NCBI RefSeq assembly: GCF_002632725.1
Contig: NZ_NJAI01000002.1
Coordinates: forward strand, 240,039-304,038
DNA: 64,000 nucleotides
Reading direction: 5' to 3'
Source of the DNA: Xenorhabdus hominickii
GTDB lineage: Bacteria; Pseudomonadota; Gammaproteobacteria; Enterobacterales; Enterobacteriaceae
Part shown: in pieces, positions 29,374 through 39,233 of the stretch
Numbering within the stretch: the first letter of the stretch is position 1
How the letters are laid out: each line of letters begins with the position of its first letter
The notes under the pieces: generated by a model
What the model was told of the DNA's origin: nothing
Seen by the model: the letters and a program-made list of their open reading frames with translations, nothing else
Database searches by the model: none
Made by a program: the position numbers and the translations under genes

Positions 29374-30557
29374 CACGTAATGCCTGTACGGGTTCCATCT
29401 GTGAGGCTTTATGCGCGGGATAAAAGCCGGAAATAAGCCCTGCTGCAATTGAACTACCGATTCCTAAAGGAATAGATAAAGGGGCTAGAGAAAATGACCA
29501 TCCAGAATAAAGTACAAAAAGAAAGGAGACGATGACACCTGCTAGTGTACCAAGGATTGCACCGGCAAATGTCAATGCAGCCGCTTCATACAAAAAAAGG
29601 TGGCGGATATCATGGGATCTTGCACCTAAAGCCATACGTAACCCGATCTCTTTACGTCGGGTTGAAACATTCATAAGCATGACATTTGAAATTGCAATGC
29701 CTCCGGTGAGTAGCGAAATGCCCGCCAACCCGATCAACATGAAAGAAAAGGTTTTGCTTTGATCTGCCTGCCCTTTTAGTAGTTGTTGAGCAACCCGAAC
29801 ATCAATTTCAACCGCTGGAAACTTACGCTTGAGCAACGCCAATAAATCTTTTGCATCGGTTTCTGTGGTTGCGGTCGTTATGGTGCGAGATCCGTATTGG
29901 GTGATATTTTACGCATGGCATTTATTGGAACAATCACCACTGAATCCAGAGAAAAAGGAAGATGGGGTTTTGCCCTTTTATATCGAAAACACCAATCACT
30001 GTGTATAAATAATTGCCAAGCTGAATCTGCTTGCCAATTATCTGGGATACGTTCCCTTGACTAAGAGTAACGGCCACTTCATTACCCATGACCAGATAAG
30101 AAGAGTGCTGATCATAATCAGAGATGAATCGGCCATGACGAAGTTGCAATTGCATGACTTTCTCAAGTTCCGCGGAGGAGCCTATCATGGTCAATGTTTC
30201 TGTTTTCCCGTTATAGCGCCCAGGAGAAGGAAAATAGATCCACGGTGCTGCTGAAGATAAACCAGGAATAGCTGTTGTTAGGTCGGTCATTTTAATTGAT
30301 GTACTATCAACCCCATGATTATAGGAGTTCAGACTTGCTGTAATGACGTTGATGTCAAGCCCGCTGAACATCTTCAACGCAGCAAGTGAGGTGTTATGCC
30401 CGGTATTAACAAATGCCACAATAGATGCGCAACCAATAGCAATACCAGATAAAGCAAGGAGGGTACTTTTCCCCGTTGCCATTAAGTTACGCCAGGCTTC
30501 TCTCCATATCATTAATGCCGACATACCATAGTTGCCGGACTGACGGTTATTATGCAT
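29366..30557 (-). pseudogene. MacB-like FtsX-type ABC permease, frameshifted
   Basis: The 5' part (30557 down to about 29960) encodes the first helix and MacB-type periplasmic core (SALMIWREAWRNLMATGKST, LLALSGIAIGCASIVAF, GLDINVITASLNSYN). The frame then breaks near VFDIKGQNPI. A short stretch in another frame (SLDSVVIVPINAMRKI) connects to the third frame, which carries the C-terminal FtsX domain (SNVMLMNVSTRRKEIGLRMA, LGARSHDIRHLFLYEA) ending EPVQALRDD. Two frameshifts lie between about 29870 and 29970. The parts together give the usual permease length of about 400 residues. The start overlaps the end of the ATPase relic. Confidence 0.75.
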
Positions 30558-30948
30558 GAATTGTCATCCCTCTGGTTTCATGCAACTGACCATCAATTAT
30601 ACGTAATTCACGCTGCATATGGTTCGCAACCATAGGGTCATGCGTTATTACGACCAGCGTCATAGCGTTGTCTGTGTGAAGAGAAGAAAGTAGCAATAAA
30701 ATTTCTTCTGCTGTCTGTTGATCCAGGTTGCCAGTAGGTTCATCAGCCAATAGTAATGAGGGCTCTCCGACCAATGCTCTGGCGAGTGCTACTCGCTGTC
30801 TCTGCCCACCGGATAAATCTGCCGGAAAGCTTCTTATTATAGGCTTTTCAGAACACTGACAGACCTCGTTGAAAATAGCGGGGTTTTTGCTTTTATAATG
30901 AATAATAATATTTTCTGCATTAAAAATATTGATTGCAGTACATTGTAA
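30550..30948 (-). pseudogene. MacB/LolD-type ABC ATPase, 5' truncated
   Basis: The open frame on minus reads INIFNAENIIIHYKSK, then [20 protein letters not shown] (signature), [12 protein letters not shown] (Walker B) and VVITHDP (H-loop), ending GMTIHA at 30550. The N-terminal third with Walker A is absent and a stop lies at 30949-30951, so it cannot work as an ATPase. It overlaps the permease start by 8 bases. It belongs to the LolD/MacB ATPase group that partners FtsX-type permeases. Confidence 0.75.
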
Positions 30949-31131
30949 TTATAAATAAATCACTTTTTTATATACCTAATAACAGTATCGTGATTTATCA
31001 TAAATTATGATAATAGAAATTAGGTTCCCAATCCAGAACAAAAAATATAAGCAATTTTAAAATTGTAATATTATTTAGATTTAACATGAATTACAGTTAA
31101 GGAGTAACCATTCAAAAAATATTTCTATGCA
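30949..31131. other. AT-rich intergenic region
   Basis: Between the ATPase relic and the methyltransferase terminator I see only AT-rich sequence. The missing 5' end of the ATPase and its promoter are not present here, so a deletion boundary probably lies near 30945. Confidence 0.4.
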
Positions 31132-31153
31132 AAGCCGTGTAATTACACGGCTT
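31132..31153 (-). terminator. Perfect 22-bp palindrome, likely methyltransferase terminator
   Basis: AAGCCGTGTAATTACACGGCTT is perfectly self-complementary and lies 10 bases beyond the methyltransferase stop (31164). Only a short T run follows on minus, so it may be a weak terminator or an RNA-stabilising hairpin. Confidence 0.5.
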
Positions 31154-31163
31154 CAGTATATTG

Positions 31164-31901
31164 TTAAAATTGACAAACCAGCGCAACATCGCTGCAGTTT
31201 TGTTGAAAATTATCCCAGAAACCAGGAGGGTAGCTATCAATATCGCTCTGTAACAGCATGGGTTTATGCCATTCAATTTGTTTTAAACCTGATTTATTCA
31301 TTGCTTCTTTGTACTGTTCACGGCTCCAACGATGCATCGTAAAAGGAGTGGGTGGTGTAGTAAGAAATTCAGCTTTCAGGAGAGTTCCGTCTTGAATAGG
31401 TTCTTCACTAAGAATATTCAAGAGATAGTTTTCACAGTTCCCTTTTTCTAATCGATAATCAGGTTCAAGTGTATAAGCGATTAGCTTACCGGAAGGAGTA
31501 AGATTATCTGCAATTGCACGGAACATCATTTCAAGTTCTTCAATTGATTCCGCATGGCAGAATAACCAGGCCGCAACTATTAGGTCAAATTTCCCGAATG
31601 ACTCCATCTTGCAGACATCTCTTATATGAAATTCTATTCCGTCATCATATTCTTGCGATTTTCTTTTGGCAATTTCTATCATTTTATCTGATATATCAAC
31701 ACCAATAATTTTTGATGCACCGTGCTTCTTGAATTCCCGACTGAAAAGACCATATCCACATGCTAAATCTAACACTGATTTTCCTTGAATATCGCCTGAT
31801 AGATTGAGGATAGTTCGGACTTCTACGTTGATTTGGGCTGCGGAATCTGAAAAACTTTCGTAGAGATCTGCAATAGGATTATATATCGCTTTATCTTTCA
31901 T
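31164..31901 (-). CDS. Class I SAM-dependent methyltransferase
   Basis: This 245-residue cytoplasmic enzyme has motif I VLDLACGYG at residues 43-51, acidic motif II GVDISDKMIEIA, motif post-II HIRDVC and motif IV FDLIVAAWLF. The C-terminal half (TPPTPFTMHRWSREQYKEAM) resembles small-molecule methyltransferases with a cap region. The substrate cannot be told from the sequence. It stands alone between decayed exporter genes and ybfF, with AT-rich flanks, so it may belong to the accessory island rather than the backbone. The ATG at 31901 has a weak upstream AAGGACAA on minus. Confidence 0.8.
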   Translation of the reverse strand: MKDKAIYNPIADLYESFSDSAAQINVEVRTILNLSGDIQGKSVLDLACGYGLFSREFKKHGASKIIGVDISDKMIEIAKRKSQEYDDGIEFHIRDVCKMESFGKFDLIVAAWLFCHAESIEELEMMFRAIADNLTPSGKLIAYTLEPDYRLEKGNCENYLLNILSEEPIQDGTLLKAEFLTTPPTPFTMHRWSREQYKEAMNKSGLKQIEWHKPMLLQSDIDSYPPGFWDNFQQNCSDVALVCQF

Positions 31902-32160
31902 TGTTATTTGTCCTTAATTAATTTTAGGGTATTTTATTTATTCGGCGTGTATTATTATTGAATAAGAGTGAGTATATTATAAAGTATTATCTTGGTGCTT
32001 ATTTGTTTACTGCATGTTAAGGCATTGGTAATAAATTCTATATAATTATTTTTATATTGGGTTCTATTATTTCGGCTGATTTAAAAAAGTAAATAAAATA
32101 CACTTGTTAGCAGTAAAGTAATTTATTGATGGTAATATTGAGCATGTATTGGATTTTATT
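31902..32160. other. AT-rich intergenic region
   Basis: About 260 bases between the methyltransferase and ybfF. I see no gene, repeat or RNA signal. The methyltransferase promoter should be here. Confidence 0.4.
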
Positions 32161-32185
32161 ATCAACCCACGTTGAGTGGGCTGAT
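32161..32185 (-). terminator. ybfF terminator
   Basis: ATCAACCCAC / GTGGGCTGAT with a 5-base loop and one G-T pair, just after the ybfF stop. On the minus strand it is followed by AATAAAATCC, so it has no strong T tract. Confidence 0.5.
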
Positions 32186-32192
32186 AACATAA

Positions 32193-32972
32193 TTATTTTG
32201 TTCCCAAAAAACGATGGATTGCTCTAAGTACTGCTTCAGGTTTTTCAGCGTGAACCCAATGCCCACAACCTGCTACAACCCATGCTGTCGCTTGTGGAAA
32301 TTGACTGATGATATCTTCCCTGTATTCTTCAGTGATGTAATCCGAATTTCCACCGCGAATAAACAGGGCGGGCTGTAACCACGCGGGGATGCGCTCCCAA
32401 CCGGTAATCTTTTCATACTGTTGTTGCAGTACAGGAAGATTGAATTTCCATTCTCCCTGACGGAATGATTTCAGCAAAAACTGAATGACACCATCTTCCT
32501 GAATATCTTGGCGCATAATCTCTGTCGCTGCTTGTCTGCTTTGTGCTCCTGCTGATGTGACGTTATTCAGTGCCGCGAAAATACTGTCATGGCGGCGAAT
32601 AGGATAAGCGACGGGAGCTATATCAATCACTACGATTTTTTCAATGCGTTCTGGTGCAACAGACGTCATGGTCATGGCGATTTTTCCACCCATGGAATGC
32701 CCAATAATAGTGGCTTTGGGCATATTAAGCTTATCAAGGAGAGCCAGAACATCTTGCGCCATATCGTTGTAATCCATGTTTTCCATTTGTGGTGAAATAC
32801 CGTGATTACGCACATCGATTTGAATGACAGGATAATATTGTTGTAAATCGCGCCCTAATACTCCTAGATTGTTTAAATCGCCAAAAAGTCCATGAATCAG
32901 AACAATAGGCGTGGAGGATTGTGGATTTTCCGGTGTGTGGAAATGATAATTTAATTGACTATTTGATTTCAT
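32193..32972 (-). CDS. ybfF: Alpha/beta-hydrolase esterase YbfF
   Basis: The open frame extends to 33056, but the ATG at 32972 (MKSNSQLNYHFHTPENP) gives 259 residues, close to the 254 of E. coli YbfF. It shows the oxyanion motif LIHGLFGDLNN, nucleophile elbow GHSMGGK near residue 90 and the catalytic His in AGCGHWVHAEKPE. In E. coli YbfF hydrolyses short acyl esters, including acyl-CoA in vitro. It is divergent from seqA, the conserved order ybfF-seqA-pgm in enterobacteria. Confidence 0.88.
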   Translation of the reverse strand: MKSNSQLNYHFHTPENPQSSTPIVLIHGLFGDLNNLGVLGRDLQQYYPVIQIDVRNHGISPQMENMDYNDMAQDVLALLDKLNMPKATIIGHSMGGKIAMTMTSVAPERIEKIVVIDIAPVAYPIRRHDSIFAALNNVTSAGAQSRQAATEIMRQDIQEDGVIQFLLKSFRQGEWKFNLPVLQQQYEKITGWERIPAWLQPALFIRGGNSDYITEEYREDIISQFPQATAWVVAGCGHWVHAEKPEAVLRAIHRFLGTK

Positions 32973-33231
32973 GATTTGCCTGAATTTAATACCATTCATA
33001 CAATGTTTAATATTGTGTTGTTTAATATCATGACATGCAGACAGTGACAAACTCAATAGGATGAAATAGTTGTAACTGATTGATTTATTTTAGAGGAGAG
33101 TCGTTTTTATGAAGGTTGCCAATTTTAAAAAGAATCACTTTAAGTTATTGAAAGTTTAATTGTTTTGTTTTGTAGCATTATATCTTATAATCTCAGAATA
33201 ATTTTTTCATTAAGAACAGTACTGGATAGAA

Positions 33232-33765
33232 ATGAAAACGATAGAAGTTGATGAAGACCTTTACCGCTTTATTGCAAGCCAAACCCTGCATATCGGTGAA
33301 AGTGCATCTGATATTTTACGGCGCATATTGAAATTGGACGCCGGGCAGCCAGTACAAATTACACAGTCTGCCAACGATCCTACATCCGCTGTTAAAGCCC
33401 CAGTTGCCCGTTCCCGTGATGCAGTTCGTGTTGTTCGCGAATTACTGCTTTCTGATGAGTACGCCGAAAAGAAAAAATCTGTTGAACGTTTTATGCTCAT
33501 TCTGTCTACGCTGTATAGTCTGAACAGTGAGAGTTTTTCCAGCACAACGGAAGCGATGCATGGTCGTACCCGCACCTATTTTGCTGGCGATGAGCATACT
33601 TTGCTGGCTAGCGGCAAGCAAACCAAGCCTCGTCATATCCCCGGTACACCTTTTTGGGTGATCACAAATACCAACACTGACCGTAAACGTAGCATGATCG
33701 AACATGTTATGCAGGATATGAAGTTCCCGGCAAATTTGATTGAAAAAGTGTGTGGCACGATCTAA
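33232..33765 (+). CDS. seqA: SeqA, negative modulator of replication initiation
   Basis: This 177-residue protein binds hemimethylated GATC sites, sequesters newly replicated oriC and organises the DNA behind forks. The N-terminal oligomerisation domain (MKTIEVDEDLYRFIASQTLH, ASDILRRIL) is followed by a linker and the C-terminal DNA-binding domain (RGRTRTYFAG-like HGRTRTYFAGDEHTLLASG, then IPGTPFWVITNTNT near residue 140). Length matches E. coli (181). pgm follows about 100 bases downstream, the usual seqA-pgm pair. A short direct repeat (CTAATTTAGTTGA / CTAATTTAGTTAG) lies right after the stop. Confidence 0.97.
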   Translation: MKTIEVDEDLYRFIASQTLHIGESASDILRRILKLDAGQPVQITQSANDPTSAVKAPVARSRDAVRVVRELLLSDEYAEKKKSVERFMLILSTLYSLNSESFSSTTEAMHGRTRTYFAGDEHTLLASGKQTKPRHIPGTPFWVITNTNTDRKRSMIEHVMQDMKFPANLIEKVCGTI

Positions 33766-33863
33766 TTTAGTTGACTCTAATTTAGTTAGCTGTTTTAAAC
33801 CGCTTCATTTTATTTATACTGCACTGTCGGATAAGCCAGTGCGGTCTCTCTTAGGAGAAAAAA

Positions 33864-35504
33864 GTGGCAATCCATCCAAGAGCAGGGCAGCTTGCCCAGC
33901 AGTATGATTTAATTAATGTCGCACAGCTCACCTCACAGTATTACACTCTGCAACCACAATCTGAAAATCCGGCACATAAAGTCAAATTTGGTACTTCCGG
34001 TCATCGTGGGAGCGCTGGGCGCAACAGTTTTAATGAAGCACATATTCTGGCTATCTCTCAGGCAATTGTGGAAGTGCGTTTGCAGCAGGGAATTACCGGG
34101 CCATGTTATGTGGGGAAAGATACTCATGCGCTTTCTGAAGCGGCATTTATCTCTGTATTGGAAGTGTTGACTGCGAATGGCGTGGATGTGATTGTGCAGG
34201 AGAATAACGGTTTTACGCCGACACCTGCTATTTCCCATGCCATCTTATGTTACAACCGTCAGGGAAAAAATTTGGCTGATGGCATTGTGATCACGCCATC
34301 CCATAATCCGCCAGAAGACGGTGGCATTAAATATAATCCGCCTAATGGCGGGCCCGCCGATACGGATCTTACCGCTATCATCGAACAGCGAGCCAATGAA
34401 TTACTGGCGAATGATCTCAACGGGGTTAAGCGACTGCCTTATGAGCAGGTATTGAAAAGCGAATATCTGCACCCACAGGATTTGATCGATCCTTATGTCA
34501 CTGCGCTGGGTGAAGTGGTGGATATGGAAGCTATCCAGAAAGCAGGTCTAAAAATTGGCATTGACCCACTGGGTGGCTCGGGCATCGCCTACTGGCAACG
34601 AATCGGGGAATATTACAATCTTGATTTGACGTTGGTAAATGATAAGGTTGACCAAACATTTCGTTTTATGACGCTGGATCATGATGGTGTCATTCGTATG
34701 GATTGCTCATCCCGTTGGGCAATGGCCGGGTTATTGGAGCTGCGCGGTAAATTTGATTTGGCTTTTGCCAATGATCCTGATTACGACCGTCACGGGATTA
34801 TTACACCGGCTGGTTTGATGAACCCTAACCATTATTTGGCGACGGCGGTAGATTATTTATTCCGTCACCGCCCACAGTGGCCTAAAAACGTTGCTGTAGG
34901 CAAAACGTTGGTTTCCAGTGCCATGATCGATCGCGTTGTGGCAGATTTGGGGCGTGAGTTAGTGGAAGTTCCCGTCGGCTTTAAATGGTTTGTGGATGGG
35001 TTATATCAAGGCCAATTGGGCTTCGGTGGTGAAGAGAGCGCAGGGGCATCTTTCCTCCGTTTTGATGGTACACCGTGGTCAACCGATAAAGATGGTATCA
35101 TCCTGTGCTTGCTGGCGGCTGAAATGACTGCAACGACCGGAGAGAATCCACAACAGCGTTATGACAAGCTGGCCGCCCGTTTTGGTACGCCAAGCTATAG
35201 CCGCATTCAGGCAGCAGCGACTCATCAGCAAAAAGCGTTGTTGTCTAAATTATCGCCAGAAATGGTGAAGGCAGATATGCTGGCAGGTGATCCGATCACA
35301 GCTCGCCTGACAACGGCGTCGGGTAATGGCGCTTCCATCGGCGGCTTGAAAGTGATGAGTGATAATGGCTGGTTTGCAGCCCGTCCTTCAGGTACCGAAG
35401 AAGCCTATAAAATCTATTGTGAAAGTTTCCTCGGTGCCGAGCATCGTGAAAAAATTGAGCAAGAGGCGCAGGAAATCGTCAATCAGGTATTTGCTGCTGG
35501 TTAA
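33864..35504 (+). CDS. pgm: Phosphoglucomutase
   Basis: This 546-residue enzyme interconverts glucose-1-phosphate and glucose-6-phosphate, linking glycogen and UDP-glucose synthesis to glycolysis. The start codon is GTG with AGGAG eight bases upstream. The phosphoserine loop [18 protein letters not shown] near residue 143, the metal-binding loop [11 protein letters not shown] near residue 305, sugar-binding [10 protein letters not shown] and phosphate-binding [12 protein letters not shown] are all present. Length equals E. coli Pgm (546). A small GCACTG/CAGTGC hairpin lies in the seqA-pgm gap. Confidence 0.97.
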   Translation: MAIHPRAGQLAQQYDLINVAQLTSQYYTLQPQSENPAHKVKFGTSGHRGSAGRNSFNEAHILAISQAIVEVRLQQGITGPCYVGKDTHALSEAAFISVLEVLTANGVDVIVQENNGFTPTPAISHAILCYNRQGKNLADGIVITPSHNPPEDGGIKYNPPNGGPADTDLTAIIEQRANELLANDLNGVKRLPYEQVLKSEYLHPQDLIDPYVTALGEVVDMEAIQKAGLKIGIDPLGGSGIAYWQRIGEYYNLDLTLVNDKVDQTFRFMTLDHDGVIRMDCSSRWAMAGLLELRGKFDLAFANDPDYDRHGIITPAGLMNPNHYLATAVDYLFRHRPQWPKNVAVGKTLVSSAMIDRVVADLGRELVEVPVGFKWFVDGLYQGQLGFGGEESAGASFLRFDGTPWSTDKDGIILCLLAAEMTATTGENPQQRYDKLAARFGTPSYSRIQAAATHQQKALLSKLSPEMVKADMLAGDPITARLTTASGNGASIGGLKVMSDNGWFAARPSGTEEAYKIYCESFLGAEHREKIEQEAQEIVNQVFAAG

Positions 35505-35531
35505 TTGATTTCTATTGTTGATTTGAAAAGC

Positions 35532-35567
35532 GAAAGCCGTAGCAGTTGCTGCGGCTTTTCCTTTTTA
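35532..35567 (+). terminator. pgm terminator
   Basis: GAAAGCCGTAGCA / TGCTGCGGCTTTTC hairpin followed by CTTTTT, 28 bases after the pgm stop. Confidence 0.85.
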
Positions 35568-35600
35568 TAGCAATTGATGGTTGCAATGTGAAGTATTGGC

Positions 35601-36029
35601 TTATCCCAAAGCGACCATCAAAGCACCTAGGGTAATCAGTGCAACCCCTGCGGCAGCTATCAAAGAAATTTTTTCACTGAACAGAATGACTGCCAGAATT
35701 ACCGCAAATACCACGCTCAGTTTATCGATAGGAGCCACTTGAGAAACATTGCCATGTTTGATCGCCAGAAAATAGAATAACCAAGAAAGTGCCCCGGCAA
35801 TTCCACTGAGCAGGATAAACAGCAGAGCCTTGCGATTAGCGAGAATGTCACTGATGAGATTTAATTTTCCCTGCACAACGACTACGCCTACCAGAAACAA
35901 TGCCATGATGACAGCACGGATGGCAGTTGCTGTATTTGGATCCAAATTTTGTAGCCCAATTTTTCCAAATATAGCTACCAGCGCCGCCATAAGCGCGGAG
36001 AGTAAGGCATAAATTAACCATGTACTCAT
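35601..36029 (-). CDS. Half-size EamA-family transporter
   Basis: About 142 residues from the ATG at 36029 (MSTWLIYALLSALMAALVAI); a TTG two codons upstream is less well spaced from AGGAT. It contains five hydrophobic helices and a single EamA repeat (LFYFLAIKHGNVSQVAPIDKLS near residue 90). Single-repeat members probably dimerise antiparallel, as in small multidrug-resistance-type transporters. The substrate is unknown. It is monocistronic, facing the pgm terminator. Confidence 0.8.
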   Translation of the reverse strand: MSTWLIYALLSALMAALVAIFGKIGLQNLDPNTATAIRAVIMALFLVGVVVVQGKLNLISDILANRKALLFILLSGIAGALSWLFYFLAIKHGNVSQVAPIDKLSVVFAVILAVILFSEKISLIAAAGVALITLGALMVALG

Positions 36030-36203
36030 ATTCAATTAATCCTATGTGTTACATCAAAAAAATAATTCATCCTTTATCCTCCTCCCCATCTTTATGAATA
36101 AAAGGATGAGGAAAAAATGCTTAATACAATATTTAATCATTATTTTAATTTCTATTAAAAGTGAAATGATAGACGTTATTTTTTTATTAAAAAAGGTTTA
36201 ACC

Positions 36204-39152
36204 ATGAAATCTGATTTTTGGAGAAAGGTTTACCTTATTTTATTCAGTTGCTTATTTATTTTATTACTCACAAATTGCGCTCAAAACAACAATCATTTGT
36301 TCAATATTCAGGAGAAACCGATGGCACATAGTGTGAATCAAATAAATAGTGTGAATCAAATATCAAGTGGTGAGCAAATTTATCATTGTTGCGCAGAAAT
36401 CTCTAATTCCAAGGTAGAAATCACTCAGGCTTCCGCCCATTGGGTAGATAGGCGGACGCTATTATGGCCTGATGGCGCAAGTAAACCCATTATTCGCCTG
36501 TATCACAATCAAAACAAGAAAGTTGAAACCAATGAACAAGGTTATTTTACCGATGAATATCTGTCACTTACACCAACGGTTTTGAGTCCCGAAACAGCAA
36601 AGAAATTTCCCCATTTAGCGACATGGCCGGCATTCAGTCTGCCCGAAGATACGGATATTGATTTATTACTAACAGGTGATTTGGTGGCATTGGCGGCTAA
36701 TGAACAAGGCGCGTTATTATCAGCAACCCAAGTGCAAACTGCCGGTGTGTTGGATGACCGTTTCGCTGATATTGCTGAGACACTGGAATATGGCGCACAG
36801 GTCAATGATATGGGTGTGATTTTCCGTCTTTGGGCACCCTCTGCGCAAGAGGTTAGTCTGGTTATCTATAATCAGAATAAACAGATGATAGCCAATCATA
36901 CAATGCGACGTGATGCAGTGAGTGGCTCTTGGTTATGGCAAGGTGATAAAGGATTAATCGGTACTTATTACCGTTACGCTTTGACGATATATCATCCGTA
37001 TTCCCGTAAGGTGGAACGATATGAAGTGACTGACCCCTACTCTCATAGCCTTTCCACGAATTCGGAATATAGTCAGGTCATTAATTTGGATGATGAAGCA
37101 TTGAAGCCACAAAATTGGGATAACCTAACTACGCCTCATCTGCAAAATACACCAGCGGATATTGCACGTATGGCCATCTATGAAGCGCATATCCGTGATC
37201 TCTCTGCGGCAGATAGCACTGTGCCAGAAACTTGGCGTGGTAAGTATTTGGCTCTTACGGCCAATAACAGTGATATGTTCAAACATCTCAAAGCGTTGAG
37301 TCAGTTTGGAGTGACTCATATAGAGTTGTTGCCCGTGTTTGATATTGCCTCCATCAATGAATTTAGCCACAAAATCGCCGATCTTGATCACTCTTTTAGC
37401 CGTTTATGCAGAATAAACCCAACGGTGAAAAATAGCCGTTTTGCTGATTATTGTCATAGTTCATTGACTGTGAGAGACGTTTTGCAGCAATTACAACACG
37501 ATGACAATATTAATAATCCGCAAGTACAAGAACTCAATTCCATGGTGGCAAAAACGGATTCTTATAATTGGGGTTACGATCCGTTTCACTATTCAGTACC
37601 GGAAGGCTCTTATGCGACGGATGCAGAGGGTTCAGGGCGAATAAAAGAGTTTCGTTCTATGGTGCAGGCTATCAAACAGCAATTGGGTATGAACGTGATT
37701 ATGGACGTCGTTTATAACCATACTAATGCAGCAGGCCCTGCATCCCGAACTTCGGTGTTGGATAAGATAGTGCCTTGGTATTATCAGCGCTTGGATGAAA
37801 TAACGGGTCATGTTGAAAATGGCACCTGTTGTTATGACACCGCACCAGAACATCGCATGTTTGCCAAGCTCATCGAAGACTCACTGATCACTTGGGTTAA
37901 GGATTATAAGATAGATGCTTTCCGTTTCGATTTAATGGGCTATCACCCTAAGGCTCAAATTTTATCGGCACTGGCAAAAGTACGTACTATTAATCCCTCG
38001 ATCTATTTTTTCGGTGAGGGCTGGAACGCTGGGCAGGATGACCGATTCGAAACGGCGTCGCAGACTAATCTTATCGGCACTGGTGTTGGTACGTTCTCTG
38101 ATAGATTAAGAGATGCTGTACGTGGTGGGGGGCCATTTGATTTTGCGGATGATATTCGCATTAATCAGGGAATAGGTAACGGTGCTGGGACATTACCGAA
38201 TGAAATTGCCAGATTAGATGTGCATGAAGCACGTCATTTGTTGGATCTGATACGTCTGGGCATGGCGGGTAATTTGGCTGATTTTGTCATGATTGATAAA
38301 GATGGGGCAGTGAAAACGGGGCAGGAAATTGATTATAAAGGGGTAGCTGCGGGTTATGCTTCAGATCCCATTGAAGTGTTGAATTATGTCTCTAAACACG
38401 ATAACCAGACATTGTGGGATATCATTAATTATAAGGCTGCGCATAAAGCGGATCTGATGACAAGGGTTCGTATGCAGGCAATTTCTCTGGCGACAGTATT
38501 TCTTGGACAAGGGCTGGCTTTCGACCAGCAAGGGTCAGAGTTATTACGCTCAAAATCGTTTACCCGTGATTCATATGATGCGGGTGATTGGTTTAATCGT
38601 GTTAGCTACAACTACAAAGATAATAATTATGATGTGGGTATGCCGGAATATAGTCATGATGGCAAGAATTACCCGTTGATTAATCATGTGAAAAATAGAG
38701 TAAAAAAACCAAAGCAAAGTGAATTATTACAGATGATGGCTTTTTATCAGGAACTGTTGCGTTTGCGTCAATTTTCACCATTGATGACACTTGGCGATGG
38801 TGCGTCGGTCAAACAGCGCGTTGATTTTGTTAATGTTGGGCCACATCAGCAAATGGGATTGCTGGTAATGACTATTGATGATGGTTATACAACTGATCAC
38901 GATCATGATGGGCGATTTGATGGTTTGGTGGTGATCATTAATGCTGCACCGAGGTCTGTTACTGTGAAAGATCTTAAAATCAAGGGATTGATATTAAATG
39001 ATATTCAACGTGAATTGGGTAAGGCTTCTCTAGCTGCTGGGGTGCGAGTCATGGAAACTGGTGAAGTGGCTATGCCAGCTTGGTCAGCCGTAGTGTTGGT
39101 TTTACCGCAGGAAGGGAGCCGCGGCACTGGACTACCCGTTCGTAAGAAGTAA
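36204..39152 (+). CDS. pulA: Pullulanase-type debranching enzyme, lipoprotein
   Basis: 982 residues. A signal peptide ending at a lipobox-like LLTNC (Cys25) suggests lipid anchoring; Asn at -1 is unusual. The CBM48/N-terminal sandwich lies near residues 195-300 (GVIFRLWAPSAQEVSLVIYN), then a GH13 barrel follows with VIMDVVYNHTNAAGP, nucleophile Asp576 (DAFRFDLMGYH), acid/base Glu605 (FFGEGWN) and Asp733 (SKHDNQTLWD). The C-terminal beta domain is complete. It hydrolyses alpha-1,6 branches in pullulan, starch or glycogen. No type II secretion genes adjoin it, so its final location is uncertain. A tandem duplication of GTGTGAATCAAATA near 36330-36360 gives SVNQI twice. Confidence 0.88.
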   Translation: MKSDFWRKVYLILFSCLFILLLTNCAQNNNHLFNIQEKPMAHSVNQINSVNQISSGEQIYHCCAEISNSKVEITQASAHWVDRRTLLWPDGASKPIIRLYHNQNKKVETNEQGYFTDEYLSLTPTVLSPETAKKFPHLATWPAFSLPEDTDIDLLLTGDLVALAANEQGALLSATQVQTAGVLDDRFADIAETLEYGAQVNDMGVIFRLWAPSAQEVSLVIYNQNKQMIANHTMRRDAVSGSWLWQGDKGLIGTYYRYALTIYHPYSRKVERYEVTDPYSHSLSTNSEYSQVINLDDEALKPQNWDNLTTPHLQNTPADIARMAIYEAHIRDLSAADSTVPETWRGKYLALTANNSDMFKHLKALSQFGVTHIELLPVFDIASINEFSHKIADLDHSFSRLCRINPTVKNSRFADYCHSSLTVRDVLQQLQHDDNINNPQVQELNSMVAKTDSYNWGYDPFHYSVPEGSYATDAEGSGRIKEFRSMVQAIKQQLGMNVIMDVVYNHTNAAGPASRTSVLDKIVPWYYQRLDEITGHVENGTCCYDTAPEHRMFAKLIEDSLITWVKDYKIDAFRFDLMGYHPKAQILSALAKVRTINPSIYFFGEGWNAGQDDRFETASQTNLIGTGVGTFSDRLRDAVRGGGPFDFADDIRINQGIGNGAGTLPNEIARLDVHEARHLLDLIRLGMAGNLADFVMIDKDGAVKTGQEIDYKGVAAGYASDPIEVLNYVSKHDNQTLWDIINYKAAHKADLMTRVRMQAISLATVFLGQGLAFDQQGSELLRSKSFTRDSYDAGDWFNRVSYNYKDNNYDVGMPEYSHDGKNYPLINHVKNRVKKPKQSELLQMMAFYQELLRLRQFSPLMTLGDGASVKQRVDFVNVGPHQQMGLLVMTIDDGYTTDHDHDGRFDGLVVIINAAPRSVTVKDLKIKGLILNDIQRELGKASLAAGVRVMETGEVAMPAWSAVVLVLPQEGSRGTGLPVRKK

Positions 39153-39172
39153 CGGATAGCTATTTTTGATTT

Positions 39173-39207
39173 CATGCCTCAAGCTATAGTTTGAGGCATG
39201 GTTTTAA
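39173..39207 (+). terminator. Terminator after pullulanase, possibly bidirectional
   Basis: CATGCCTCAA / TTTGAGGCATG hairpin with 7-base loop, followed by GTTTTAAGG. It lies between convergent pulA and kdpE and may serve both. Confidence 0.75.
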
Positions 39208-39233
39208 GGTATTTACTTTTAAGGGCGATACTC

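Noticed and set aside
36325..36362. Short tandem repeat in the pullulanase gene
   Set aside because: Two copies only, in frame, giving SVNQI twice in a linker; not a mobile or regulatory repeat.
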